Part shown: positions 43,962 through 53,156 of the stretch, one piece after another
How the letters are laid out: each line of letters starts with the position of its first letter
Numbering within the stretch: the first letter of the stretch is position 1
From: Ornithinibacillus gellani
GTDB lineage: Bacteria; Bacillota; Bacilli; Bacillales; Amphibacillaceae
NCBI RefSeq assembly: GCF_003730295.1
Contig: NZ_QTSZ01000016.1
Span: 1 to 57,828, forward strand
Direction of reading: 5' to 3'
DNA: 57,828 nucleotides
The notes under the pieces: model-generated
Database searches by the model: none
Seen by the model: only the letters and a program-made list of their open reading frames with translations
Told to the model about the DNA's origin: nothing
Position numbers and translations under genes: made by a program

Positions 43962-44519
43962 ATGAAAGCAAAACGGGTGGTTAGAGCCATCGGGAATAGT
44001 ATGATGACATTCCTCATGATTGCCCTCGTTGTGACATTATTTTTTGTCCTCATTATGAAGGCATCAGGAGGGCAAGCAAGTATATTTGGTTATCAAGTCA
44101 AAACGGTTCTCTCCGGTTCCATGGAGCCATTATTTCAGACCGGTTCCATCATTACAATCAAGGAGACAGACACCGATCATACGTTTAAAAAAGATGATGT
44201 GATTACCTTTACAACGGGAGAAAACATCGTCGTTACCCACCGAATCATAGATGTAAAGGAAGCGGATCAGCTTTATATCACAAAGGGAGATGCCAATGAT
44301 GCACCAGATATGGAAGCTGTTTCCCCTGCCCAAATCATTGGGGCTTACACAGGATTTACCATCCCATACATTGGTTATATCCTGCATGCTGCTAATACAA
44401 ATGAAGGAGCGGCACTTATCCTGGTGATCCCTGGTATATGCTTTCTATTGTATTCCATATTCACGATTCGCAATGCATTACAATCAATAAACCAAAAAGA
44501 AGCAACAAAACCACTATAA
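43962..44519 (+). CDS. sipW: Signal peptidase I, SipW (ER/archaeal) type
   Basis: 185-residue membrane protease with an N-terminal span (about 15-33), a catalytic domain, and a C-terminal span (about 145-170). The nucleophile Ser53 is in LSGSMEP. The general base is His93 (VTHRII) rather than Lys, which is diagnostic of the ER-type peptidase SipW. It processes a few substrates with TasA-type signals. The next gene, CalY/TasA-like, is the expected client, 31 bases downstream. AAGGAG precedes ATG 43962. No TapA-like gene is seen. Confidence 0.9.
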   Translation: MKAKRVVRAIGNSMMTFLMIALVVTLFFVLIMKASGGQASIFGYQVKTVLSGSMEPLFQTGSIITIKETDTDHTFKKDDVITFTTGENIVVTHRIIDVKEADQLYITKGDANDAPDMEAVSPAQIIGAYTGFTIPYIGYILHAANTNEGAALILVIPGICFLLYSIFTIRNALQSINQKEATKPL

Positions 44520-44550
44520 CCATAACCAAAAAAATGGAGGTTGATGAATC

Positions 44551-45138
44551 ATGGGAATCAAAAAACAACTTGCTACAGGAATGTTAACGGCTGCACTCGG
44601 TTTATCTTTAGTAGGTGGAGGAACCTATGCCTATTTCAGCTCTTCTGCAGAGACCAATAATACATTTGCAGCAGGTACACTCAATTTAACGGTTAATCCA
44701 GAAGCAATTATTGAAGTAGATAGCTTGAAGCCTGGAGATTCGATCATTCGCGATTTCGAATTGAAAAATGACGGGACATTAAATATCGAAAAAGTACTGC
44801 TGGAAACGAATTATGAAGTAATAGATGCCAATAACGATAACACAGAGGATTTTGGCGACCATATCGAAGTAGAGTTTTTGTATAACGCTGATAAGATGGA
44901 TGAGGTTATTTACCAAACTACATTGGCAGAATTGAAAGACATGACACCGGAAGCTGTGAATGAAAATGTCTTTATTCCAGCTTTTGGTGAAAAAGGGTTA
45001 GAAGCCGGCACAAGTGATGACTTGGTTGTCAAATTTAACTTTGTAGACAATGGGGAAGATCAGAACCAATTTCAAGGCGATTCCCTTCAACTGGAGTGGA
45101 AATTTACTGCACAACAAGGAACTGGTGAAGAAAAATAA
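44551..45138 (+). CDS. CalY/TasA-family secreted fibre protein
   Basis: 195-residue secreted protein. The signal (LATGMLTAALGLSLVGGGTYAYFSSS) belongs to the SipW-dependent type, with the characteristic GGTYAYFS cleavage zone at about 23-31. The mature domain has the TasA/camelysin fold pattern NTFAAGTLNLTV, DGTLNIEKVLLE and LEWKFTA. TasA proteins form amyloid-like fibres in biofilm matrix; CalY forms similar fibres. It follows sipW directly and has its own terminator. ATGGAGG precedes ATG 44551. Confidence 0.88.
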   Translation: MGIKKQLATGMLTAALGLSLVGGGTYAYFSSSAETNNTFAAGTLNLTVNPEAIIEVDSLKPGDSIIRDFELKNDGTLNIEKVLLETNYEVIDANNDNTEDFGDHIEVEFLYNADKMDEVIYQTTLAELKDMTPEAVNENVFIPAFGEKGLEAGTSDDLVVKFNFVDNGEDQNQFQGDSLQLEWKFTAQQGTGEEK

Positions 45139-45150
45139 TTTCATATAACA

Positions 45151-45193
45151 AAAAAGGAAGTAGAGATCGAGTCGGTCTCTGCTTCTTTTTTTT
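45151..45193 (+). terminator. Terminator after calY
   Basis: 10-bp stem GAAGTAGAGA/TCTCTGCTTC (one G-T pair; 45157-45166 with 45176-45185), followed by a run of T. Confidence 0.85.
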
Positions 45194-45336
45194 GTTTTCC
45201 AATCACCCTTTATCGACTGTAATATAAATGTGAGAAAACGTTCACAAAAAAATAATGAATCCATGATATAATGATGGTTAAACATAAATCATTTAATTAT
45301 GGGATGGACAATACCAAATTAAAGGGGAAAGAAAAT

Positions 45337-45504
45337 ATGATTATGACTTCCATCGTAGTTAGTTTGTTATTTACAATTATTGTTTTGTGGTTAACGTTAA
45401 TTACGATTTCGAAAGGGTATGGACTCAAGCATACGATTGATCCATTAAATGAGGGCGACGAAGTGCGTGAGTATACCGACAAAGGAGATTACAGGGTAAA
45501 ATAA
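45337..45504 (+). CDS. Small membrane protein, YtzI-like
   Basis: 55-residue protein from ATG 45337, which has AAAGGGGAAAG upstream. The longer frame has no such signal. A single transmembrane helix (about 4-24, SIVVSLLFTIIVLWLTLITI) is followed by SKGYGLKHTIDPL, which I recognise from the small YtzI-type proteins of Bacillus. The function is unknown. It lies between calY and another small gene and is probably transcribed separately. Confidence 0.65.
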   Translation: MIMTSIVVSLLFTIIVLWLTLITISKGYGLKHTIDPLNEGDEVREYTDKGDYRVK

Positions 45505-45540
45505 GCACATTTATTATTCTACAACAAAGGACCAACAACA

Positions 45541-45765
45541 ATGAAAAATAATCTTAGCCTAATCGAACAAGCCATTTTATTAGAGTTGGAAAGGGTACAC
45601 CCTACACCTGTAAAAATCAAAGACCTCATAGCAAGTTACCGTGATTTTTATGAAATCAGAGATAATGTTTATTCGCTGAAGCATAAAAATTTAATCGATG
45701 AGGTAAACGGAGAATTTATGTTAAAAAACACCCACGAATTTGAATGTGTGGGCTGTGAAAGATGA
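45541..45765 (+). CDS. Small protein of unknown function, winged-helix-like
   Basis: 74-residue protein with ATG 45541 preceded by AAAGGA. The helix pattern (LIEQAILLELERVHPTPVKIKDLIASY...VYSLKHKNLIDEVNGEF) looks like a small winged helix. The C-terminus ends in CVGCER, a possible metal pair. No family is recognised. It ends nine bases before a strong bidirectional terminator and may share a transcript with the YtzI-like gene. Confidence 0.55.
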   Translation: MKNNLSLIEQAILLELERVHPTPVKIKDLIASYRDFYEIRDNVYSLKHKNLIDEVNGEFMLKNTHEFECVGCER

Positions 45766-45773
45766 AATGAAGC

Positions 45774-45825
45774 AATAACCACCCAATGCATGCCAGTTAT
45801 GAATGCATTGGGTGGTTATTTTTTA
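45774..45825. terminator. Bidirectional terminator, 18-bp perfect stem
   Basis: Arms 45774-45791 and 45803-45820, perfectly complementary, AATAACCACCCAATGCAT. T-run on the plus side (TTTTTTA) and T-rich on the minus side. Confidence 0.9.
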
Positions 45826-45836
45826 TACTTATGCTT

Positions 45837-47078
45837 TTACTGCGCCGCCTTCTTCATCCCTTTTAGCGGAACATCGCGCATCGTCAATATAATGATTAAC
45901 GAAATCAGATAAATTGCCGATAAGAACGTCATTGCCACGGTAATATTGAAGCTGTCCAAAAAATAACCAATGGCGATTGGTGATAGACCACCTATCGCTC
46001 TCCCCGTGTTGAAAATAACATTGTTAGCTGTACTTCTAGCATTCGTTGGATAGAAACTGCTAATCAATGCACCATATCCAGCATTCATCCCATTTGCAAA
46101 GAAACCAACAATCACGCCACCAATTAAAACCGTTACTGCACTATCTGCAAATACATATATAAACACCGAAATAGCTGAAGCAGTAAGGAAAATGCCATAA
46201 GACCATTTTGCACCGAAACGGTCTAATATTTGGCCAAAAAGCAGCATTCCCAGTATCATACCAACGATGGTACTAATCATCCAAAGAGACGAATCGGATA
46301 TGCTTAAACCAATTTGTTTTTGCAAAATTGACGGCAGCCAATTCATGAGCCCAAAATAGCCTGCCACCTGTACACTCGACATAATCGTTAATGCAATCGT
46401 TGTGTACGTTGTTTTCGGTGAAGTAAACAATAGGGAAATGGTATTCTTTTCTTTTTTGTTCAGCATCGCCTGACGGTTTGCTTCCTTCCAATCATCGGTT
46501 TCATCTAAATTTCTTCTTACATAGTAGGCTAAGAATACAGGTAGAATACCAATGATGAATAGCGCACGCCAGCCGCCTAGAGGAATGATGATTGCAGCAG
46601 CTACCGCAGCAACAATCGCACCTAACTGACCACCTATTGTTACCCAGGAAGTCATCCGGCCGCGCTTTTCTTTTGGAAATGCCTCTGCAACCAAAGCCAT
46701 TCCAATACCAAATTCACCACCACCGCCAACTCCAGCTAGGAAACGAAGAATATAAATCATCGACATATTACTGGCAAAAGCCATCAATGCAGTTGAAATA
46801 GCAAATAGGAAAATCGTATAAGTAAAGACACGAACCCTGCCAATCTTATCTGCCAAAATTCCAAATCCAATTCCCCCGACAAGCATCCCAATATTTGTAA
46901 CAGAGGAAATAGCCCCACCAGCTGCAGATGAAATATTGAATTCCGTAATAATACTCGTTAAAACAAAGGATAGAAATAAAATATCCATCCCTTCTAATCC
47001 TAATCCAAGCATAGAGGAGGCTAGTACCTTCTTTTTATATCCTTTTTCTTGTTGACCAACTTTTTCTATGTTGTTCAT
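45837..47078 (-). CDS. MFS transporter, aromatic-acid/sialate-type (AAHS-like)
   Basis: 413-residue transporter with twelve predicted spans. The signature loop GFGILADKIGRVRVF (about 72-86) between spans 2 and 3 and GEFGIGMALVAEAFPKEKRG (about 120-140) between spans 4 and 5 fit the MFS proton-symporter class. It follows the nucleoside phosphorylase gene by 40 bases and reads the same way, so a nucleoside or base is a plausible substrate. The sub-family name is only a guess from those motifs. The divergent PucR gene, which may control it, is broken. Confidence 0.8.
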   Translation of the reverse strand: MNNIEKVGQQEKGYKKKVLASSMLGLGLEGMDILFLSFVLTSIITEFNISSAAGGAISSVTNIGMLVGGIGFGILADKIGRVRVFTYTIFLFAISTALMAFASNMSMIYILRFLAGVGGGGEFGIGMALVAEAFPKEKRGRMTSWVTIGGQLGAIVAAVAAAIIIPLGGWRALFIIGILPVFLAYYVRRNLDETDDWKEANRQAMLNKKEKNTISLLFTSPKTTYTTIALTIMSSVQVAGYFGLMNWLPSILQKQIGLSISDSSLWMISTIVGMILGMLLFGQILDRFGAKWSYGIFLTASAISVFIYVFADSAVTVLIGGVIVGFFANGMNAGYGALISSFYPTNARSTANNVIFNTGRAIGGLSPIAIGYFLDSFNITVAMTFLSAIYLISLIIILTMRDVPLKGMKKAAQ

Positions 47079-47118
47079 TACATAATCCTCTTTTCCAATT
47101 TTGAAGTAGATGTACTAT

Positions 47119-47859
47119 TTATGCGGTACAAGCATCTAATATTGCCTGTGCTGCTTTTTGATGCAGCTTTTGATAGGCTTCATCTGGAACCCATTCATCA
47201 TTTGAGCGATTGACATGGATTACGAGACAATTTGCAGCAGGTATTTGATATAAAGATGCCAGCAAATATAAGATAGCCGTTTCCATCTCGTAATTGGTAA
47301 TATGTCTATCCTTCCAGTAGTTCAACATGGAAGGATCAGGCTTTGGACCGTTTTCAATTTCGTGTGCACGTCCTTGTCCAAGATAATAGCTTTGGGTTGT
47401 CATGCCGATCCCGCTATGAACCTGAAATCCTGCATGCTTTATTTGCGTTTTAATGGTTTGCAATAAATCAAAGTCGGCAACAGCAGGATAATTATCATCT
47501 ACATAATTGGCTAATATGCCTTTATCGCGTGCCATCGCATGATTAAGCATAATATCTCCTGTACGCATATTTGTTTCAAATGTGCCGCATCCACCAAGAC
47601 GGATTAGCTTTTTCGCACCGCTTTGAATCAGCTCAATAACCGCTATTTCAGTAGATCCTAAGCCAATTCCAGTTGAACAAATAGAGACAATTTTTCCCTT
47701 CCATTTTCCAGATACCAAGATGAATTCCCGGTTCTCCAGAAGAAGTCTTGTATCTTCCCAGTTTTGTGATATGAGTTCTACACGTCCGGGGTCACCAACC
47801 AATAATGTAACTTCTCCTAAATCAGATGGCTGAATCGTTTTCAAATGCACATTTTCCAT
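47119..47859 (-). CDS. Nucleoside phosphorylase (PNP/UDP family)
   Basis: 246-residue enzyme. The start is at 47857-47859 (MENVHLKT), nine bases after GGAG; a longer frame exists. Phosphate/substrate motifs of the trimeric or hexameric PNP-UDP family are visible: GDPGR, STGIGLGSTEIA, LIRLGGCGTF and NYEMETAILYLLA (the ExME ribose-binding motif). It cleaves a nucleoside to base and pentose-1-phosphate. Uridine phosphorylase-like order is suggested but specificity is open. It is the first gene of a two-gene operon with an MFS transporter, divergent from a PucR-type regulator, which in the family often governs purine or nucleobase catabolism. Confidence 0.85.
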   Translation of the reverse strand: MENVHLKTIQPSDLGEVTLLVGDPGRVELISQNWEDTRLLLENREFILVSGKWKGKIVSICSTGIGLGSTEIAVIELIQSGAKKLIRLGGCGTFETNMRTGDIMLNHAMARDKGILANYVDDNYPAVADFDLLQTIKTQIKHAGFQVHSGIGMTTQSYYLGQGRAHEIENGPKPDPSMLNYWKDRHITNYEMETAILYLLASLYQIPAANCLVIHVNRSNDEWVPDEAYQKLHQKAAQAILDACTA

Positions 47860-47898
47860 TACCATAGGCTCCTTCTTCATTCATGTCGACTGCATGAT

Positions 47899-47964
47899 GT
47901 TTTCTGACAAATAGCGACGCTTTTAAAAGTTAAATAAAGTATAGTATGATGAAAAACAGAAAAC
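47899..47964. promoter_or_regulatory. Inverted repeat in the phosphorylase/PucR divergent region
   Basis: GTTTTCTG (47899-47906) and its complement CAGAAAAC (47957-47964) lie 50 bases apart in the interval between divergent starts. It may be a pair of regulator half-sites. The support is one 8-bp match. Confidence 0.3.
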
Positions 47965-48028
47965 AATTGCCCTAATAGGGAAATATCTTGATTATTTCTT
48001 ACTATTTGGCGCATATGGAGGAATGTGT

Positions 48029-48873
48029 ATGGTTAAAGTAAAAGATATTTTAAAAATAACGAGCATGCATAACAGCAGATTATTAACAGGGAAAAAAGGT
48101 GTACATCATAGCGTTTATGACATTTCAATCATGGAAACACCTGATTTTGAGGAATGGGCAAAACCCGGGACAGTTATGTTAACCAGCTTATATGCTACAC
48201 AGGATTTTTCATATGAGCAGCAATTTGACTTCATCAAACGATTACATCACATGGAGATAGCTGCATGCATCATAAAAACAGAGAAATATGTTAAGAAGGT
48301 ACCCAAAGGTATTATCGATGGCGGGATACATTATGGTATGCCAATCATCCAAATTCCTAAGGAAACATCCTATAATATAGTGACGAAAGAAGTCATGCAA
48401 CTACTTTTTGATGAAGAAAATAAACGATTAAATTACTATCATAAATTATATGAAAAATTTTTAGCGCTTTCTTTGGATGGCTTGGAAACAGAGGATATCA
48501 TCCATTCCTTAAAGAATATGATTGACCATTCTGTTGAATTTTATGAAAGCGATACGGCATATCACGTTCAGACGCCATTGCCATTAGCGGAGCACATCCC
48601 AGCGGAGCATATCAATGAATTTATTGTGGCGTATGATTCAGTCACAGCATATGTTGTTTCCATTCAGCTGGAAGGCCTGAAAAAAATGTACTTAACGATT
48701 CCTACACATACTGAAACGTTAACAAATCACGAGAAAATCGCCATACATGTTGCGGCTTCGTTTATTAAACTAACCTATATTAAAAACATAGCGATCCATA
48801 AACGAAATCAACAAAAATATGTCCAAACCATCCACAACCTTTTACATGATGTTGAATTGCCATATCGAAGCCG
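48029..48873 (+). pseudogene. PucR-type regulator, N-terminal part, interrupted by an IS
   Basis: The start is ATG 48029 (GGAGG seven bases before). The frame encodes the PucR N-terminal ligand domain (VKDILKITSMHNSRLLTG...IMETPDFEEWAKPGTVMLTSLYA) and a middle helical region. After codon 281 (ELPYRS) it meets the IS boundary at 48873. Another 16 bases are IS sequence that ends in a stop. The HTH part lies beyond the IS (50682-51389). Collapsing the shared 7-bp repeat joins the coding parts, but a one-base shift remains near 50700. The regulator is therefore inactive by at least the insertion. Confidence 0.8.
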
Positions 48874-49032
48874 GTGTTTGTCAAGATAGTTGTCGCATTT
48901 GGTAGATTAGTTTTTGGAAAATGTATTGCTTCTGTTAAACTACCGCGCTTCGCTTGCTGCCCTAATTATTTGAAAAGAAAGGAAATTCATCTTTCATTTC
49001 AAATAATTAGGTTATGAGGCATTCTACCTGTA

Positions 49033-50092
49033 TCAACTCGAAACAGAATTCACCTCTTCCTCCTGCATTGGGTTTAGTGCCACCTGTTTGTGTGGTGACC
49101 AATCTCTTATATCTCTTGCCCACCGCTCTGGATGCTTGTTTTTGGCCTTTTCATAGACAGTCACCCGGTTAGCTAACACGTCCCTATAGGTTCCATTGTG
49201 GCACTGTATTGGTGTAACGAAATTCAAACTGCTATGCAGGTGGATCTCATTGTACCAAGTGACAAACTGACTAGCCCATTTTCGTGCTTCTTCTAATGAT
49301 GCATGATGTAAAGCCCTTGTGGGGAAATTCTGGTCTATACTTAAGCGTTCGGAACATCGCTTCCAAATATGGATTATCATTGCTGACTCTTGGTCTAGAA
49401 AATGAACTTTGTATGCCTAATGTTTCAAGCAATCCTTGGAACGTAGCCGCCTTCATGGGACTCCCATTGTCCGAGTGCAACACTAAAGGCTTCCCTTGTA
49501 TTTTCTCTTTCATCACAGCTTTTTTCACAAGCTTCTCTGCGTACCGTGCTTCTTCTGTCTCCCATACTTCCCAACCAACAACCTTACGGCTGAATAGGTC
49601 AAGAATCAAATACAATCGGTAAAATAATCCTTTCACTGGTCCTCCAAGCCACGTAATATCCCATGTCCAAACTTGATTTGGTGCAGTTGCTAAATGACTT
49701 TCAGGAACCCGTTTCTTTGGCTTTGGACTACGTCCGCGATGGTTCTGCATTTGTTCCTTACGTAGGATACGATAAAAGGTAGATTCGGATGCAACATATT
49801 CCCCTTGATCGGCTAGGTGTGGCACAATTTGTGTGGGAGGTAGATCTGCATACTCCTTTTGATTAACAATTTCCAACACCCTGGATTTTTCTTCTTCCGA
49901 AAGTTTGTTTTTTGGCACTGGTCGTTTTGCGCAAGGACGTTGATCGACTTTCACACCACCTTCAGCAACCCAGCGCTGGTACGTTCGTACATGAATTTGT
50001 AGTTCCTGGCACGCTTTTGAAAGACGAGCCCCATTTCGGTTAGCCTCCTGAATTAATTCCACAGCCAAAGCGCGATTTGAAGGATCAATCAT
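49033..50092 (-). pseudogene. IS3-family transposase OrfB, frameshifted
   Basis: Integrase-like DDE transposase. The first frame (start ATG 50090-50092, MIDPSNRAL) carries an HTH-like N-terminus, Asp in TWDITWL, Asp in LHSDNGSPM and Glu in NPYLEAMFRTLK, the complete DDE triad. After FPHKGF the sense is lost. The C-terminal part (FPTRALHHASLEEARKW...YNEIHLHSSL) continues in another frame to 49033. The shift coincides with four C's (plus-strand GGGG about 49320) where three would keep the frame. A single inserted base is the likely lesion, or a sequencing error. Fusion with OrfA through the A6G site is expected. Confidence 0.75.
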
Positions 50093-50601
50093 TCGTCCTC
50101 TTCTTCCCCCCAAATCGCTTGGGCCTTTTTTCTAAGAAGTAACAATGCTGCAGCCTCAGCCAGCGCCTTCTCCTTTTTCTTAAGATCTCTCTCCAATGTT
50201 TTTGAACGTTGTTTTTCTTCTTTTAACTGCCCGTTTAGTTGTTTAGACGCTTCAAAAACTTTTCCGTTTGCTTGCATACATGTTTGCTGCCAAGCAATAA
50301 TCTGTTCCCGATATAAGCCTTTTTGACGGCAATATCCAGCTAATTCCTCCTCGTTCATGGCATACGTCTCCAGTACAATAAGGAACTTGTCTTCACTGCT
50401 CCACTTGTCGCTGGTCTGTCCGTTTCCTGGCGCTGCCACACCAGATTCTCTCGCTTCCTTACGCCATTTGTATAAAGACACATCGGAGATGCCAGTCTCC
50501 TCACTTATTTTGGACACCGATTCATTTTTGGGCGGCATCATTCGTTTTACAACCTTTGCTTTTTCCTCTTCAGAATAACGTATTCCATTTTTTCTTGTCA
50601 T
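50089..50601 (-). CDS. IS3-family transposase OrfA
   Basis: 170-residue helix-turn-helix protein (YSEEEKAKVVKRMMPPKNESVSKISEETGISDVSLYKWR, core VSKISEETGISDVSLYKWR), followed by a leucine-zipper-like coiled coil near residues 115-155. It overlaps OrfB by a few bases. Before its end the minus strand carries A-AAA-AAG (plus 50125-50131), the standard programmed -1 frameshift site that produces OrfAB in IS3 elements. OrfA is longer than the common 90-110 residues of many IS3 elements. Confidence 0.85.
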   Translation of the reverse strand: MTRKNGIRYSEEEKAKVVKRMMPPKNESVSKISEETGISDVSLYKWRKEARESGVAAPGNGQTSDKWSSEDKFLIVLETYAMNEEELAGYCRQKGLYREQIIAWQQTCMQANGKVFEASKQLNGQLKEEKQRSKTLERDLKKKEKALAEAAALLLLRKKAQAIWGEEEDE

Positions 50602-50681
50602 GACGATGACCTCCGTGTAATTTATTTAATCATACCACGTTTGCCTCGTACGACATCTATCCTAACAGAGGGGGAAGCCGA

Positions 50682-51389
50682 CTAAATATACTTGATCGCC
50701 TCACACTTTCAGCTGAAAGTAATTTTGTAGTGATCATTGTTGAAACGTATACTTTTAACGCCAAATTGATGAATCTTTTTGAGGATCGGTTGACTTTAGC
50801 CTGGCACAGTGATTCCAAATTGATAAAGTATAAAAAGCAGGAAAATCAATTGGTTTTGATGTTTGATAAAAAGAGCGAGAACATACAAGAGGAAGTGTAT
50901 CAACAGCTTTTATCCATGGATATAGCGCATTATGAGATTTACATTGGTATATCTGAAATGGTTAATCAGGAATTAGATTTCCCCAAAGCCTTTGATCAAG
51001 CAGAAGACGCATTAGCGTTAGGAAAGCAGTTATTTTCAAAGCACGGAAAGTATGTATACTCCTATCCGGATATGGGGATTTATAGAACATTTTCCATGCT
51101 GCAAAAGGAAGGTTCCTTGGATTATTATATAAATCCAAAGCTAAAAAAGATATGGAATACGGATGAGGCGAATAAAGATCAGCTGATACAAACATTACAA
51201 GTCTTCCTGGATGAAAAACAAAGATATAAAAACACCGCAGCAAAGCTTCATATCCATTGGAAAACAGTAAAAAATCGTATCACAAAAATAACCAAGATGA
51301 CCGGGATACAATTAAATCGTCCCGAAGAAGCCCTGGACATTCATCTATCATTAAAATTGCTTACGTTTACTTCCGAGCAGAATATATGA
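50682..51389 (+). pseudogene. PucR-type regulator, C-terminal HTH part
   Basis: 3' fragment of the interrupted regulator. The frame starting at GTG 50730 carries the middle domain (VVIIVETYTFNAKLMNLFEDRLTL) and the C-terminal PucR/CdaR-type HTH (LFLDEKQRYKNTAAKLHIHWKTVKNRITKI; core NTAAKLHIHWKTVKNRI). Reading from the joined N-terminal frame gives LNILDR up to 50700. One base must be added there to reach LTLSAESNFVV, so a second lesion, a single-base deletion, is inferred. Alternatively the join is not exact. Confidence 0.75.
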
Positions 51390-51554
51390 CAGCAGCAATC
51401 GTATGAATTTGCTTATACGGGCTAATGGTAAAATACAGCTAAAACATGTATAAATAAACGAGCACATAAATTTGTAATGGTGTTTTATTATAATGATAAA
51501 TAACAGGAATATTATCGATTTAATTCAATAGAAAAATAGAAAGGGGAAAATGAA

Positions 51555-51893
51555 ATGAATGAAGTTCAAACCATTCAAACCCATAAAGGCAGAACATCAT
51601 TTTTTGATGGTGGTTTATTGCAGTATATCGGTTGGAAAATTCTTGGTATCTTGATTACTGTTATTACGCTCGGTATTTGTTATCCATGGTCCATTACAAT
51701 GATTTATGGATGGAAGATTAATCATACCGTGATTGAAGGAAGACGTATGCAATTTAACGGCTCGGCAGTTCATCTTTTCGGAAACTGGATTAAATGGTGG
51801 TTCTTTACCGTTATTACACTAGGTATCTATGGTTTTTGGGTCTTTATTAAACTGGAGGATTGGAAAGCAAAGCATACGACTTTCGTAAATTAA
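51555..51893 (+). CDS. DUF898-like small membrane protein
   Basis: 112-residue protein with two hydrophobic segments, GWKILGILITVITLGICYPW (about 27-46) and KWWFFTVITLGIYGFWVFI (about 79-97). The repeated ITLGI(C/Y)xxW pattern and the connecting loop (YGWKINHTVIEGRRMQFNGSA) match the DUF898/YjgN-like family, whose function is not known. AAAGGGG precedes ATG 51555. It stands alone between the broken PucR gene and the convergent MurNAc operon. Confidence 0.8.
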   Translation: MNEVQTIQTHKGRTSFFDGGLLQYIGWKILGILITVITLGICYPWSITMIYGWKINHTVIEGRRMQFNGSAVHLFGNWIKWWFFTVITLGIYGFWVFIKLEDWKAKHTTFVN

Positions 51894-51980
51894 ATTTTGC
51901 AGAAACAATATAATCCGAAAATAGGATTGTGCTACTACTCGCTTAATCGCAATAGGTACAGGCCTTCATTGAAAATTAAT

Positions 51981-52024
51981 AAAACCCGGACAACTACTAA
52001 AAAATATACAGTTGACCGGGTTTT
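51981..52024. terminator. Bidirectional terminator
   Basis: AAAACCCGG with CCGGGTTTT plus an inner CAACT/AGTTG (51981-52024), one internal mismatch, T-rich on both sides. It lies between convergent transcription units. Confidence 0.8.
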
Positions 52025-52106
52025 GTATTAAGTTCACAATGCAATCATCATATAGTTTCGGTTGGGCTGAATTTCTGTCGTTTCTTTATTTTGTTTATTT
52101 TTATCA

Positions 52107-53156
52107 TCAATCAGAACTTTTGACGAACCGGATTTTATCTCCATTTTTAATACAATCAACTAGAGGGACATATGATTCTACTATTCCTCCAATGACATTC
52201 ACTCGCTCATCTTTTGGATAATGATTACGCATGATTTGAACCTCTCCCGAGTACCGTTGATATGCCTCATTATCCATCGTAATTTTTCCTCTGTTTCTTT
52301 CCGAACAATATTGTGCTTTTATCATTTTACCTTTGGAAGCAAATTCTCGCGATTCCTGCAATCGCATGATTCCGCTTGGTGAGTCAATGCGAATGGTGTA
52401 CGTATGACCATACAAATATTCATAATTGGATTCAAACCTAACAGGAAGTGTAATAACCCTGTTTGCTCTATAATCTTCAATCATGTGTAACTGCTCGGAG
52501 GAAATACTTACATCACCAATAAAAACCTGATCAACAGAACTGTTTTTAATGAAGTCCAAATATGCAACATAAGGTAACAAATCACGATGACCCTCTAATG
52601 TTGGTAGACCTTCAAAAATTGGACCACGTAATATGTCATCACCTGAAATAAATGCCACAATTTGCGTAGACCCGTTTTGCTTGATTGCTTGATTGATTGT
52701 TTCAAACAACTGCCGATCCAACCCAGTCTCAGGCCTTGGATAAAAATTATGCATGGCATACAAACCTTGTGCTTCATAAGTAAATGGGTTAGCTAAATTT
52801 ATCGTTGAAGCATTAAATGCAACTGGAATCTGCTTAGCAATTCTTTTTACCTCTTGTACATCAAAACCGTAATCTAAACGTAGCACAGAAACTCCCATTT
52901 CCTTGGCAAAGTGTAAAGGATCCTTTTGCCCAAAGATTTGCAGTGTTTTCGGTGATATATCTGCAATCACATTAAATTTATGTTGTTGAAGCCATTTACA
53001 CATTGCCTTCGCCTTACCTACATATGCATCATTTATCTCTTCTGAAATATGAAATGAAGTAAAAATGTAGCTATTTTTATCTTTAAGCGCTTCTAAATTA
53101 AACATCTGGGATTCAAAAGTGGATACATATACAGAAAGCCCAAGTGGGTTAAGCAT
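52107..53156 (-). CDS. mupG: 6-phospho-N-acetylmuramidase MupG (DUF871 family)
   Basis: 349-residue cytoplasmic enzyme. The start at 53154-53156 (MLNPLGLSVYV) has AGAGG nine bases upstream and overlaps murP by 8 bases. The N-terminal domain is the TIM-barrel of the DUF871 family (LGLSVYVST, FTSFHISEE, LRLDYGF), and the C-terminal domain is a cyclophilin-like beta-barrel. MupG hydrolyses the MurNAc-6-phosphate end of muropeptide-derived disaccharide 6-phosphates after PTS uptake. It follows murP and completes the recycling unit. Confidence 0.88.
   Translation of the reverse strand: MLNPLGLSVYVSTFESQMFNLEALKDKNSYIFTSFHISEEINDAYVGKAKAMCKWLQQHKFNVIADISPKTLQIFGQKDPLHFAKEMGVSVLRLDYGFDVQEVKRIAKQIPVAFNASTINLANPFTYEAQGLYAMHNFYPRPETGLDRQLFETINQAIKQNGSTQIVAFISGDDILRGPIFEGLPTLEGHRDLLPYVAYLDFIKNSSVDQVFIGDVSISSEQLHMIEDYRANRVITLPVRFESNYEYLYGHTYTIRIDSPSGIMRLQESREFASKGKMIKAQYCSERNRGKITMDNEAYQRYSGEVQIMRNHYPKDERVNVIGGIVESYVPLVDCIKNGDKIRFVKSSD

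Larger units (their letters stand above)
48874..50674 (-). mobile_element. IS3-family insertion sequence in a PucR-type gene
   Basis: About 1801-bp insertion. The flanks carry GAAGCCG on both sides (48867-48873 and 50675-50681), probably a 7-bp target duplication. Subterminal inverted repeats are recognisable: TGTCAAGATAGTTGTCG inward from the left end and TGTTAGGATAGATGTCG inward from the right, with the outermost 5-6 bases poorly matched. It holds overlapping orfA and orfB on the minus strand with a canonical A6G slippery site, and a 15-bp perfect hairpin (48961-48975 with 48997-49011) near the left end. OrfB is frameshifted, so the copy is probably inactive. Confidence 0.85.
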
